Shown here: positions 1-6,941 of the stretch, in pieces
Position numbering within the stretch: position 1 is the stretch's first letter
How the letters are laid out: each line of letters starts with the position of its first letter
Notes under the pieces: model-generated
Database searches by the model: none
Told to the model about the DNA's origin: nothing
The model's input: the letters and a program-made list of their open reading frames with translations, nothing else
Translations under genes and position numbers: made by a program
Assembly (NCBI GenBank): GCA_017450325.1
Contig: JAFSVB010000080.1
Coordinates: forward strand, 1-49,406
From: Bacilli bacterium
GTDB lineage: Bacteria; Bacillota_I; Bacilli_A; RFN20; CAG-826
Length of the DNA stretch: 49,406 bases
Direction of reading: 5' to 3'

Positions 1-426
1 GCCGGCATAAGGGTCGATGACCGCAATGCTTGTTTTTGCCTTGGAAAACAGTTCTTTTATAAATGCTCTAGCGTCTAAATATTCGTCGTCGAAGAAAACC
101 TTTTCTAAGTCCGGGATATGTTCTTCCTCGATTTTGACCAGCCTCGAGTCGATGCTTTCAACCTTATTTAGAAGATTAATGTAATTCTCGTTGGTCACAA
201 GAACGCGGCTATTATCAACTACATAGCCACGTAATAAATACTCTTTTAGGACGGAGTTTGCCCATTTTCGAAAAGCCACACCGTTTTTAGATTTCACGCG
301 GTACCCAACCGAAATGATTACATCTAGGTTATAAAACTCAATGGTTCTTCTAACCGTTTTATTTCCTTCCTTTTGAACCGCTGCATTTTTTGCAACAGTT
401 TGATCTTGTTCTAACTCCCCTTTTGC
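1..426 (-). pseudogene. RhuM-family protein remnant, N-terminus missing, runs off window edge
   Basis: Not a complete gene. Reading the minus strand from 426 to 1 gives 142 uninterrupted codons. They contain the hallmark of RhuM (virulence RhuM / Fic-island associated) proteins: YNLDVIISVGYRVKS, then FRKWANSVLKEYLLRGY, and a downstream segment ending in VIDPYAG. The frame is closed by TAG at 427-429, only six codons after an ATG at 447. The usual ~60-80-residue N-terminal part (the WLTQQQ-type DNA-binding-like segment) is therefore absent: position 484 is already the stop of the next gene. The 3' end lies outside the window. RhuM genes are typical of mobile or restriction-modification islands, and their function is unknown. 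It is either a decayed remnant or the rejoined half of a recombined gene. Confidence 0.75.
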
Positions 427-483
427 CTAAATCTCCCTATTCACCATTTTGTCGTTTTATAGACATCCGCGAGCCCATAAAAC

Positions 484-1581
484 TCATTTGCCTTGGATGA
501 TCCTACGGAGTGCCAAATATTCCCTTAAATAGATCCCGCGCTTTATCTCGTCTTCTTTCGCATATTGCTGATGCTTACTAAAGATATCGATCGCGTCTTT
601 GATGGGTATCCATTTTGGTTCTAGTCCGGCTTTTGCTTCTTGTTCGGTTAACTGGGCTTTGCTTTGCCCAACGACATTGCAAAGAAAATACTTACTGATG
701 TATTTTTCGTTTTCGTAATATTCGTCTATTTCCAACGCGCATTTGGTTGGGCCCACGATATATCCGGTTTCCTCGGATATTTCTCTTTTGACGCAGGACG
801 TCTCCTCTTCATCGTTCTCCGCTCCGCCGCCTGGAATCATCCATACATCGTTGTTCTTGGCATATACCAAAAGGATACTGCCACCATTAATGACGATCCC
901 TCGACAAGCGACTCTGGTGTTTGAAAAATAATCCATGTAGTTGTCGCCATATATTTCGATAAAACCTTTATCGAGCTTCCTTTGGCTTATCCTTTGGACA
1001 AACAAACTGATCGGACAATCGAAAAACTCCGCAATTCTGAAGGCATTTTGGAAAGACGCTTTATATAAGGCCCCGTCATCCGCGTTGTATTTCGCAAGCG
1101 TGGCTAGCCCGATTCCCGTTTCATAACTTGCTTTTGTCAACGAGGTTCTCCTTTGCTCGCAAAGAAGCCTCAATATCGTTTTTTCTTTGCAAATTCGGAC
1201 AAAATATTCCAATAGCGAAGAGAAATCCATTTCGTGGTAGATGGTATAAATGTCCACCATTTTGGTTAACGGAAGCTTTAAGAAGATGTAGGCAAAGGGC
1301 TTTTGGGTTCTAAGCTGCAATTCGAAATACGAATAGCCGCACCAATAGGCATCGTTATAGACTCCATAGCTGTTATCTTCGTTGATCCTGTTGCCCGTGA
1401 TATCGAAAAAGATGTCGGTTAATTCTTTATTGAAATAATCGTCGTACTCCTTGAGTTCAAGCTTTTTTATCAGTTCGCTCTTAGAAAGCGCCGTCGTAAA
1501 GGAAAGCAGGTTCATCTTGTTCCAAAAGGCGAGCACGAATAAACGCGCGAAAAGCTCTTTCGTGCTTCTTAAATCATTCAT
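484..1581 (-). CDS. HTH-Nudix fusion protein, putative antitoxin/regulator of the upstream DUF3990 gene
   Basis: 365 aa. The N-terminal ~130 residues are a domain I do not recognise. Residues ~138-200 look like an XRE-type helix-turn-helix (TSLTKASYETGIGLATLAKY, then AFRIAEFFDCPISLFVQRI). Residues ~225-345 are a Nudix hydrolase fold with a canonical box Gx5Ex7REUxEExGU (GG at ~249, REISEETGY at ~263-271), so the catalytic glutamates are intact. The start is the ATG at 1581, which overlaps the DUF3990 stop by 8 nt with GGTGATG just upstream, so the two are translationally coupled. Gene order (toxin-like first, HTH second) and coupling suggest a toxin-antitoxin pair in which this protein autoregulates. 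The Nudix part could act on ADP-ribose-type or NAD-derived products. Domain calls are firm; the role is inference. Confidence 0.8.
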   Translation of the reverse strand: MNDLRSTKELFARLFVLAFWNKMNLLSFTTALSKSELIKKLELKEYDDYFNKELTDIFFDITGNRINEDNSYGVYNDAYWCGYSYFELQLRTQKPFAYIFLKLPLTKMVDIYTIYHEMDFSSLLEYFVRICKEKTILRLLCEQRRTSLTKASYETGIGLATLAKYNADDGALYKASFQNAFRIAEFFDCPISLFVQRISQRKLDKGFIEIYGDNYMDYFSNTRVACRGIVINGGSILLVYAKNNDVWMIPGGGAENDEEETSCVKREISEETGYIVGPTKCALEIDEYYENEKYISKYFLCNVVGQSKAQLTEQEAKAGLEPKWIPIKDAIDIFSKHQQYAKEDEIKRGIYLREYLALRRIIQGK

Positions 1582-2230
1582 GGTCCATCACCAAATCCCT
1601 TAATCTCGTGCCTTTTGCGTATCGATCGGCATTCAACAAATCGGTGAATACTTTGTCCGCACCGCTTTTCCGTAAGTAATAATCTTGGCGGCTTATTGTA
1701 AGCGCTTCTTCGGAATCTAAATAATGAATTAATCGAAAGGCCCGTTCAGAAATCAAAACATATTGTTTCCCCAATTCTCCAGCTTGGAATATCTTGTCCA
1801 AAGATTCCAAAGTGATCTCGCTTCGAACAAATGCCTCTGGGAAACGGAAGTAACTGTCGTCTGCCCGATAGCCAATCACAATGTCGTATTTTGAAGCATC
1901 GATAAGAAACTTTTTTTCTAGATAAGCGAGCTCCCTAGGAAAATTGCTCCTGAGGTCGGCGGATAATTCACGATTATGCATCAAAAGGGCTACCCAATAT
2001 AAAACGTCTCTAAACGGTGGTTTCGTTAAATCCAAGATTTTTAATCTGTCATCCCTAATCTGATACTTATTTATATATCCGTGGCCCGTTCTTTTTGCGG
2101 CCCATTCCTTTGCGAGGCCTTTGTTTGAGCAACAGTAAAAGCCCAATCCATAGTCATTATGGATATTGCCCTTTAAATATTCGGGTTTCTCAATGATAAA
2201 TTCGCTTCCATGGTAAATGATTCGTTCCAT
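1574..2230 (-). CDS. DUF3990-family protein (ADP-ribosyltransferase-like, putative toxin)
   Basis: 218 aa. The beginning (RIIYHGSEFIIEKPEY, then NDYGLGFYCCSN, then AKEWAAKR) is the recognisable DUF3990 signature: a small fold related to ADP-ribosyltransferase/RES-type enzymes that usually occurs next to a small HTH or DUF3791 partner. YDIVIGYRADDSYF at ~115-128 is the other conserved DUF3990 segment. There is no signal peptide or membrane segment, so it should act in the cytoplasm. The ATG at 2230 is supported because the family starts with this YHGS strand. There is no Shine-Dalgarno, and the -10 hexamer sits 6 nt before the ATG, which suggests a leaderless message. It overlaps the HTH-Nudix gene by 8 nt. 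Family assignment is good; the target and chemistry are not visible from sequence. Confidence 0.8.
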   Translation of the reverse strand: MERIIYHGSEFIIEKPEYLKGNIHNDYGLGFYCCSNKGLAKEWAAKRTGHGYINKYQIRDDRLKILDLTKPPFRDVLYWVALLMHNRELSADLRSNFPRELAYLEKKFLIDASKYDIVIGYRADDSYFRFPEAFVRSEITLESLDKIFQAGELGKQYVLISERAFRLIHYLDSEEALTISRQDYYLRKSGADKVFTDLLNADRYAKGTRLRDLVMDHE

Positions 2231-2236
2231 ATAAAA

Positions 2237-2265
2237 ACCATATTTTGTGAATGTTTATATGTCAA
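2237..2265 (-). promoter_or_regulatory. Sigma-A promoter of the DUF3990/HTH-Nudix unit
   Basis: On the minus strand TTGACA (2265-2260), a 17-bp spacer, and TATGGT (2242-2237). The expected transcription start falls at about 2230, the A of the ATG. Confidence 0.65.
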
Positions 2266-2269
2266 GACT

Positions 2270-2285
2270 ATATACTGTGGTATAT
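2270..2285. promoter_or_regulatory. Perfect inverted repeat upstream of the DUF3990 promoter (candidate operator)
   Basis: ATATAC-TGTG-GTATAT, 6-bp perfect arms, ends 5 bp upstream of the -35 box. Its position suits autoregulation by the HTH partner. AT-rich arms of this size also arise by chance. The rest of the gap between 2286 and 2546 shows no gene. Confidence 0.4.
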
Positions 2286-2546
2286 TTTTTATTCGTTTTT
2301 AGGTGCACATTCAATTCGTATTTAAGTTTTGATGACCTCAAGACACGAAAAAGACCCCAAAAGGGACCTATCTATCTGAATATCGGTTTTTGTCCAACTT
2401 TGGATAAGTGACTTTGGACTACGACAGGCTGTGGCCGGCTGAATCGATTTATCCAGTTTTGCACACGGTCGCCCATTGGAATTATGCCGCGCCGAGTCTG
2501 GTACGCGAATTCTAATTCACCCATAAAGCAGATAAAATACCAGTCG

Positions 2547-3089
2547 ATGGAAGTTCTATTAGAAATACTGTTCGAAATAGTCGGCCAAATAGTGGGCGCG
2601 ATAATCGAGGGACTTTTTTGTGTTCTTTCTGATCGATACATGTCCAATACGCAAGCCAAGAAGAGAGCAAAATACATTATTGGTGCGCTGATTCTGACAG
2701 GAGTAATAGCGCTGACCGTTTACGGACTGATAACCAAAAGAGGCCCAATTGTCATCGCTTCTTTGTCATACATTCTTTCATTGTCTATCATTCGTGGGGC
2801 TCTGTTCTTTAATGGGCAAGACGGCAAGAAATGGATAAAACAACTATTTGGATGGCTTGCTCGCATCCTTCATTATGGGTTTGCAATAACCCTTATTGTT
2901 TTGACCGCAATCTACGTCGATGGCCCAGTTGCAAAGCCACTTCTCATCTCCTTGTCGGCACTTTCAATTGTTATTTTTTTCTTTATTGATATGCACAAGC
3001 TTCGCACGTGGGACAAAGAAAGGTGGAAGAAGCGTGAGTTCTCTTTTACAGACCAAACTAATGATGTAAAAGACAGGCTAGATGATTGA
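2547..3089 (+). CDS. Hypothetical integral membrane protein, four predicted helices
   Basis: 180 aa from the ATG at 2547. An upstream in-frame ATG at 2484 would add 21 unlikely polar residues. I do not recognise the family. An amphipathic N-terminus (EVLLEILFEIVGQIVGAIIE) is followed by hydrophobic segments around residues 45-67, 70-92, 110-132 and 135-155, then a basic and acidic C-terminus (DKERWKKREF, ending in DRLDD). TAAAAT at 2533-2538 lies 8 nt before the ATG and no Shine-Dalgarno is visible, matching the leaderless pattern seen elsewhere here. It lies between the DUF3990 pair and the tRNA in the A+T-richer accessory region. A cargo or effector role is possible but unsupported. Confidence 0.6.
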   Translation: MEVLLEILFEIVGQIVGAIIEGLFCVLSDRYMSNTQAKKRAKYIIGALILTGVIALTVYGLITKRGPIVIASLSYILSLSIIRGALFFNGQDGKKWIKQLFGWLARILHYGFAITLIVLTAIYVDGPVAKPLLISLSALSIVIFFFIDMHKLRTWDKERWKKREFSFTDQTNDVKDRLDD

Positions 3090-3218
3090 ACGGGCCGCGG
3101 CTCTTTTCGTTTGGGGCGAAAGAAAAGGACCTGGTCGATAGCCAAGTCGATTTCTATATGGGTGTTGCTGCGTCGCCCGGATAAACGAGTTTGTGCAGCG
3201 ACAACAGGCAATAAAAAA

Positions 3219-3294
3219 TGGTGGATCCGACCGGGATCGAACCGGCTACCTCCTCGTTGCGAACGAGGCGCTCTCCCAGATGAGCTACGGACCC
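3219..3294 (-). tRNA. tRNA-Ala (anticodon CGC)
   Basis: A complete 76-nt cloverleaf including an encoded CCA. The acceptor stem is GGGTCCG/CGGATCC and contains the G3:U70 pair that identifies alanine tRNA. The anticodon stem CCTCG/CGAGG encloses loop TTCGCAA with anticodon CGC (plus-strand gcg at 3259-3261), and the T arm is GCCGG-TTCGATC-CCGGT. A T-run (minus strand, just below 3219) follows the CCA and could terminate transcription. Confidence 0.96.
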
Positions 3295-3306
3295 ACAGGC
3301 TCGATT

Positions 3307-3334
3307 ATTATACTCAACGTGAGTTGTGAATCAA
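3307..3334 (-). promoter_or_regulatory. Promoter of tRNA-Ala
   Basis: Minus strand TTGATT (3334-3329), 16-bp spacer, TATAAT (3312-3307), ending 12 nt before the tRNA 5' end. This is a strong sigma-A-type site. Confidence 0.8.
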
Positions 3335-3461
3335 CCGCAAGAATTAAGGATTGCGGGCGTGCGCGCCACGTTCGCTCGCGCGAAGAACATAGGTAAGCCA
3401 AGCGCGTTGTTACGCCGCAAAGAAGAAAAACCTATAACGATAAATCCGCTATTGAAAATCC

Positions 3462-3508
3462 AAAAACCTTGCAATTCCGTCATATCATTCTGAAATTGCA
3501 AAGTTTTT
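3462..3508. terminator. Long near-perfect stem-loop in the gap before the polymerase gene
   Basis: AAAAACCTTGCAATT (3462-3476) pairs with AATTGCAAAGTTTTT (3494-3508) with one mismatch over 15 bp and a 17-nt loop. The A and T runs on both sides would make it a bidirectional terminator. No gene is seen between 3335 and 3687 apart from this structure. A segment at 3355-3390 is rich in cgcg but has no recognisable RNA fold. Confidence 0.4.
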
Positions 3509-3687
3509 ATCCTAATGTTGCAACTCATTTTTCACCCGAAATTCAAGATGGGTTTTTTAGATAACGTATAGGTAAACGCCCGAACATAAGACCGTCTCAA
3601 GCAAATCAAAAGTTACGCACATACCCCTGCATGAAACATGGATTTCGCAAGGCTTTTCTAACACTTTATTTGCCTTACGATGAAGCT

Positions 3688-4944
3688 ATGGAAAGCGAAG
3701 TCTACGCGGTGATTGACATTAAGAGCTTCTATGCCTCCTGCGAGTGCGCCGCACGGGGGCTTGACCCTTTTTCAACGCCTTTGGTCGTAGCGGACAAATC
3801 GCGCAGCGTCAACAGCATCGTCATGTCCGCGACGCCCTATCTGAAGGCGCGTTACCGCATCCCAAATGTCTGTCGCATCCAAGACCTCCCCGATATCGAG
3901 GAGATGATCTACGCTACCCCGCGCATGTCCTATTACGTGGAGATGTCCGCCAACATCGTCTCCCTCTTCCTCGACTTTGTCGCCGAAGAGGACCTCCACG
4001 TTTACTCCATCGACGAGTCCTTCCTGCGCCTGACACCCTATTTAAAGATGAACGAATGCGACGCCTTTGGCTTCGTCAAGAAGATCCAAGAGGCAATTAA
4101 GGCGCGCTTTGGATTAATCGCGACGGCAGGGCTTGGCCCGAATATGTTCCTCGCAAAGGCATGCTTGGATAACGAAGGCAAAAAGAAACCGCCCTACCGC
4201 GCTTACTGGGGCTATGAAGACGTGCAAACAAAGTTATGGAAAGTCGCGCCGATTACCAAGATATGGGGCATTGCCCATGGAATCGGGTCTCACCTGCACC
4301 GTATCGGCATCCGCAGCATGGAGGCCCTTGCAAAAGCCTCTCCGGCGCTTATCGAGAAAGAATTTGGCGTCGTCGGGCTTGATTTGCAATTGCTCGCAAA
4401 CGGCATCGACCATACCGATATCACCCATAAGTATGTTCCAAAGGAGACGAGTTTTAGCCAAGGGCAAGTCCTGATGCGCGACTATATGCCCGCGGAGGCT
4501 GCCCTCGTGCTCAAAGAGATCGTCGACGAACTTTGTATCCGTCTACGCGCGGCAAACGCCCAAACGAAGGTCGTCTCGCTCTTCGTCGGATATTCCTCGA
4601 CGGGAGGCGGAGGTGGGTTGCACCATCAATGCGCCCTCAATGTCGCCGCCGATGATAACGACATCCTCAATGACCTCGTGCAGCAGCTTTACGCCCGCTA
4701 CATCGAGCCCCGTCCCATCCGTAACCTCGTCGTGAGTTTTGGGAAGCTGTCCTGTTATGACGCCCCACGCCAGCAATCCATTTTTGAGCGTGAGGAGGAA
4801 CTGCAAGAGCGCCGCTGCCTGCGCCTCGCCATGGATAAAATCAGCGAGCGTTTTGGCCGAAACGCCATCCTAAGAGCTTCCGCCCTCCTGAAACATTCCA
4901 CCATCATCGACCGTCATGGCCTCATTGGAGGGCACCGCGCATGA
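3688..4944 (+). CDS. Y-family DNA polymerase, UmuC/UvrX-like
   Basis: 418 aa from ATG 3688; an in-frame ATG at 3631 would add 19 residues. An error-prone translesion polymerase. The catalytic core is visible: YAVIDIKSFYASCECAARG with the first acidic ligand (Asp10) and the FY steric-gate region, and YSIDESF with the Asp-Glu pair at ~107-109. IATAGLGPNMFLAKA (~144-158) and the helix-hairpin-helix region IWGIAHGIGSHLHRIGI (~194-210) follow. The C-terminal little-finger part includes SFGKLSCYD. The start at 3688 is favoured because the fold begins at once and TACGAT lies 6 nt upstream. No Shine-Dalgarno is present at either candidate. A YolD-like gene follows with a 4-nt overlap, a typical Bacilli pairing for plasmid- and phage-type umuC homologues. 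Confidence 0.9.
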   Translation: MESEVYAVIDIKSFYASCECAARGLDPFSTPLVVADKSRSVNSIVMSATPYLKARYRIPNVCRIQDLPDIEEMIYATPRMSYYVEMSANIVSLFLDFVAEEDLHVYSIDESFLRLTPYLKMNECDAFGFVKKIQEAIKARFGLIATAGLGPNMFLAKACLDNEGKKKPPYRAYWGYEDVQTKLWKVAPITKIWGIAHGIGSHLHRIGIRSMEALAKASPALIEKEFGVVGLDLQLLANGIDHTDITHKYVPKETSFSQGQVLMRDYMPAEAALVLKEIVDELCIRLRAANAQTKVVSLFVGYSSTGGGGGLHHQCALNVAADDNDILNDLVQQLYARYIEPRPIRNLVVSFGKLSCYDAPRQQSIFEREEELQERRCLRLAMDKISERFGRNAILRASALLKHSTIIDRHGLIGGHRA

Positions 4945-5300
4945 AAAACGCAAATCGGGGCATGGTGAAATACGCCCCATACCAATCCTTGGTCGAACAG
5001 GCAAAAAGCCTCGCGGCGATGCGAGAGCGCAAGTCGCATGTGGAGAAACGCGTCTTGCTCGAAGACGAAGCGTACGCGATTGACGAAATACTTCGTAACT
5101 ACGACGGGGAGCTCGTGGAAGTCGTCTATTCTAAGCACGGAAGAAACCAAATACTGGAAGGGGTCATTGACCGTATCGACGCCTTTGAACGCGTTTTGTG
5201 GATCGGCGGCGAAAAGATTCCACTGAAGGATCTACAGTCCTTGAACAGAAAAACGGCGCCCGCAGAGGGGACGCCGTCATCTTATATGTGGGGCGATTAG
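4941..5300 (+). CDS. YolD-like family protein
   Basis: 119 aa. The N-terminus NRGMVKYAPYQSL resembles the RGxxKWxPF start of YolD-like proteins. These usually sit beside a UvrX/YqjW-type polymerase and are proposed partners of it, filling a role like UmuD in Gram-positive bacteria. The C-terminal half (VVYSKHGRNQILEGVIDRID, then WIGGEKIPLKDL) fits the small beta-barrel of that family. The start ATG overlaps the polymerase stop as ATGA, with GGAGGG upstream, so the two are one operon. The stop TAG shares the tetranucleotide TTAG (5297-5300) with the stop of the convergent 53-aa gene. Confidence 0.8.
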   Translation: MKNANRGMVKYAPYQSLVEQAKSLAAMRERKSHVEKRVLLEDEAYAIDEILRNYDGELVEVVYSKHGRNQILEGVIDRIDAFERVLWIGGEKIPLKDLQSLNRKTAPAEGTPSSYMWGD

Positions 5301-5458
5301 AAGCAATACGCTAGAACGGGAGCGGCATAGCCTTCGCAGATGTGGTTATTCTGAGAAAGCTGCGCATAGACACAAGCGGTATAGGTATTTTCTTCCGTGT
5401 GATCGTAATCATTCTCACGTTCGTTGAGGGCTTCTTCGTAGCCTTTGGACTGGATCAT
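5297..5458 (-). CDS. Small orphan protein (53 aa)
   Basis: 53 aa from the ATG at 5458; a longer in-frame reading to 5503 lacks a ribosome site. I do not recognise it. It is acidic and polar (KGYEEALNERENDYDHTEEN) with three cysteines in the second half (TACVYAQ, HICEGY, LAYCF) and no membrane helix. The gene is probably real: AAGGAGG lies 8 nt before the ATG, and a good sigma-A promoter with an inverted repeat lies upstream. Cysteine spacing could allow metal binding or disulfides, but no family motif supports either. Confidence 0.6.
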   Translation of the reverse strand: MIQSKGYEEALNERENDYDHTEENTYTACVYAQLSQNNHICEGYAAPVLAYCF

Positions 5459-5505
5459 GATGTCAGCCTCCTTTCCTTCTTGCCCTCGTTTTTGAGGACA
5501 CAATC

Positions 5506-5533
5506 ACTATAGGAGCGTTACAAAAAATGGCAA
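5506..5533 (-). promoter_or_regulatory. Promoter of the 53-aa gene
   Basis: Minus strand TTGCCA (5533-5528), 16-bp spacer, TATAGT (5511-5506), followed 40-50 nt later by AGGAGG and the ATG. Confidence 0.65.
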
Positions 5534-5542
5534 ATTTGTAAC
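5517..5542. promoter_or_regulatory. Perfect inverted repeat over the -35 region of the 53-aa gene
   Basis: GTTACAAA (5517-5524) and TTTGTAAC (5535-5542) with a 10-nt centre spanning the -35 box. A partial copy of the half-site, TTACAAATTT, recurs near 5560. It is a candidate repressor site; the regulator is unknown. Confidence 0.45.
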
Positions 5543-5612
5543 CCCTTTCCGAAATCGCTTACAAATTTTCGAAACGAAAAAGCGCCTATTCATCGATATA
5601 ATCTCGACAAAA

Positions 5613-5626
5613 TGTAAGCGCTTAAT
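5613..5626. promoter_or_regulatory. Catabolite-responsive-element-like sequence
   Basis: TGTAAGCGCTTAAT matches the cre consensus (TGNNARCGNWWWCA) except at the last two defined positions. It lies between the M29 peptidase stop and the 53-aa gene promoter, about 80 bp upstream of the latter. On the minus strand the AAGCGC here could also pair with GCGCTTTTT near 5575 as a weak peptidase terminator. Confidence 0.3.
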
Positions 5627-5651
5627 CGATTTTTGAAACAATTTTCAGGTC

Positions 5652-6878
5652 TTAGAAAGCCCAGTTTCCGTCCTTGAAGATCTGGATTTTCCTTCCATCT
5701 TCCGTCGTGCCGACGATGTTCAAATCGGCCGAACCGATCATAAAATCGACATGGCTCATGGACTTATTGATGCCGAAGGAATGGATTTCTTCCTCGGTGT
5801 ATTTCTCATAGTTGGGATAAAGGTTGGTAAACCCGCGGCCTAACGCTAAATGGCAGGCGGCGTTTTCATCATAGAGGGTGCTAAAGAAGAGCAGGCCCGT
5901 GTTGTTAATCGGTGAGTCAAAGGGGACCAAGGCGCATTCGCCTAGATACGCGGAGCCTTCGTCGACCTTGAGAATGGACTCGAGGGCTTCTTGGCCTTTC
6001 TCCGCATGGACTTCCACCGCTTTTCCTTCATGGAAGCGAACATAGAAGTTTTCGATGAGGACGCCCGAATAGGAAAGCGGTTTGGCCGAATAGACAATGC
6101 CTTCCGCTTCGCCACGCATCGGGGAAGTAAAGCACTCCTCGCTTGGAATGTTGGGCTGATAGTAGGCGCCACAGAGGTTCTTTTCGCCACCGCCAAGGAA
6201 TTCGACGCCAGGGATGAGCCCGACGGTGAGGTCGGTCCCATTGTTGCTGGTGTAATGAAGTTTCTTTAGTCTCAAGGAGTTGAGGTAATCGCAACGGGCT
6301 TTTAGGTCCTCATCGTGTTTGATCCAGTTCTCGATGCCATTGCCGTCGTCGGCGCGTGAGGTCTTTAGAATGGCTTCCCAAAGCTTCTCAATGGCCTTTC
6401 CTTTCGGAAGACCTGGGAATACCTTTTTCGCCCACGCGGCGGAAGGGACGCCAGCGATGCACCACTGGTAACGGTTCTCGCGTTCCTCGCGGAATGGGAA
6501 GAGCACCTTCATCTTCTCGCGGCGGACATAAGCCATCTTCTGCGGATCGATGCCCTTCATGGCATCCGGGTCATCAGATTCAAGATAAAGGAAGCACGGG
6601 AGCACCGCGTTTTTCCATTTCTCCTTCTCGATTTCATAAGCAAAGACTTCAGCAAGGGCTTCTTTCTTCGCCTTTTTGTAGGTGATGCGAGAGCATGCTT
6701 CGCTCGTCCAGTCGATCAAGACGCGTTTCGCGCCAGCGCGGTAGCATTCTTCTACCACCAAGGCGGTGAAGGGCTCAATCTCGACGTTAGCGGTAATGCA
6801 AACGGTCTGCCCCTTTTTCACGGCAAGACCAGAGCGGACGATGAGTTCCGCGTATTTTTTCAACAAACTTTTCTTCAT
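5652..6878 (-). CDS. M29-family metallo-aminopeptidase (AmpS/aminopeptidase T type)
   Basis: 408 aa from the ATG at 6878, which has AAAGG 6-10 nt upstream; a longer reading to 6980 adds a hydrophobic stretch with no ribosome site. M29 enzymes are cytosolic exopeptidases using two metal ions to release N-terminal residues. The N-terminal domain starts LLKKYAELIVRSGLAVKKGQ. The metal-binding half includes IPSEECFTSPMRGEAEG (Glu), a Glu in LGECALVPFDSP, His in ACHLALGRGF and the His/Asp pair in SMSHVDFMIGSADL, so the active site looks intact. It is transcribed alone, divergent from the membrane-protein gene starting at 6942. Confidence 0.93.
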   Translation of the reverse strand: MKKSLLKKYAELIVRSGLAVKKGQTVCITANVEIEPFTALVVEECYRAGAKRVLIDWTSEACSRITYKKAKKEALAEVFAYEIEKEKWKNAVLPCFLYLESDDPDAMKGIDPQKMAYVRREKMKVLFPFREERENRYQWCIAGVPSAAWAKKVFPGLPKGKAIEKLWEAILKTSRADDGNGIENWIKHDEDLKARCDYLNSLRLKKLHYTSNNGTDLTVGLIPGVEFLGGGEKNLCGAYYQPNIPSEECFTSPMRGEAEGIVYSAKPLSYSGVLIENFYVRFHEGKAVEVHAEKGQEALESILKVDEGSAYLGECALVPFDSPINNTGLLFFSTLYDENAACHLALGRGFTNLYPNYEKYTEEEIHSFGINKSMSHVDFMIGSADLNIVGTTEDGRKIQIFKDGNWAF

Positions 6879-6941
6879 AAGAACCTTTCTGGAATAAAAA
6901 GCCTTTATACTATAATCCACAGCGAACAGGAGGGAACTAAA

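Noticed and set aside
2372-2677. 101-aa frame on the minus strand
   Set aside because: Overlaps the start of the membrane protein gene antisense, with no ribosome site or family motif.
3581-3594. LexA-box-like CGAACATAAGACCG upstream of the umuC-like gene
   Set aside because: Only one half-site is perfect (8 of 10 positions overall) and it is ~95 bp from the likely -10; not enough to call SOS control.
5613-5626. Functional cre site controlling the M29 peptidase
   Set aside because: It lies downstream of that gene's stop, so it cannot act on its promoter. It is kept only as a weak candidate for the 53-aa gene.
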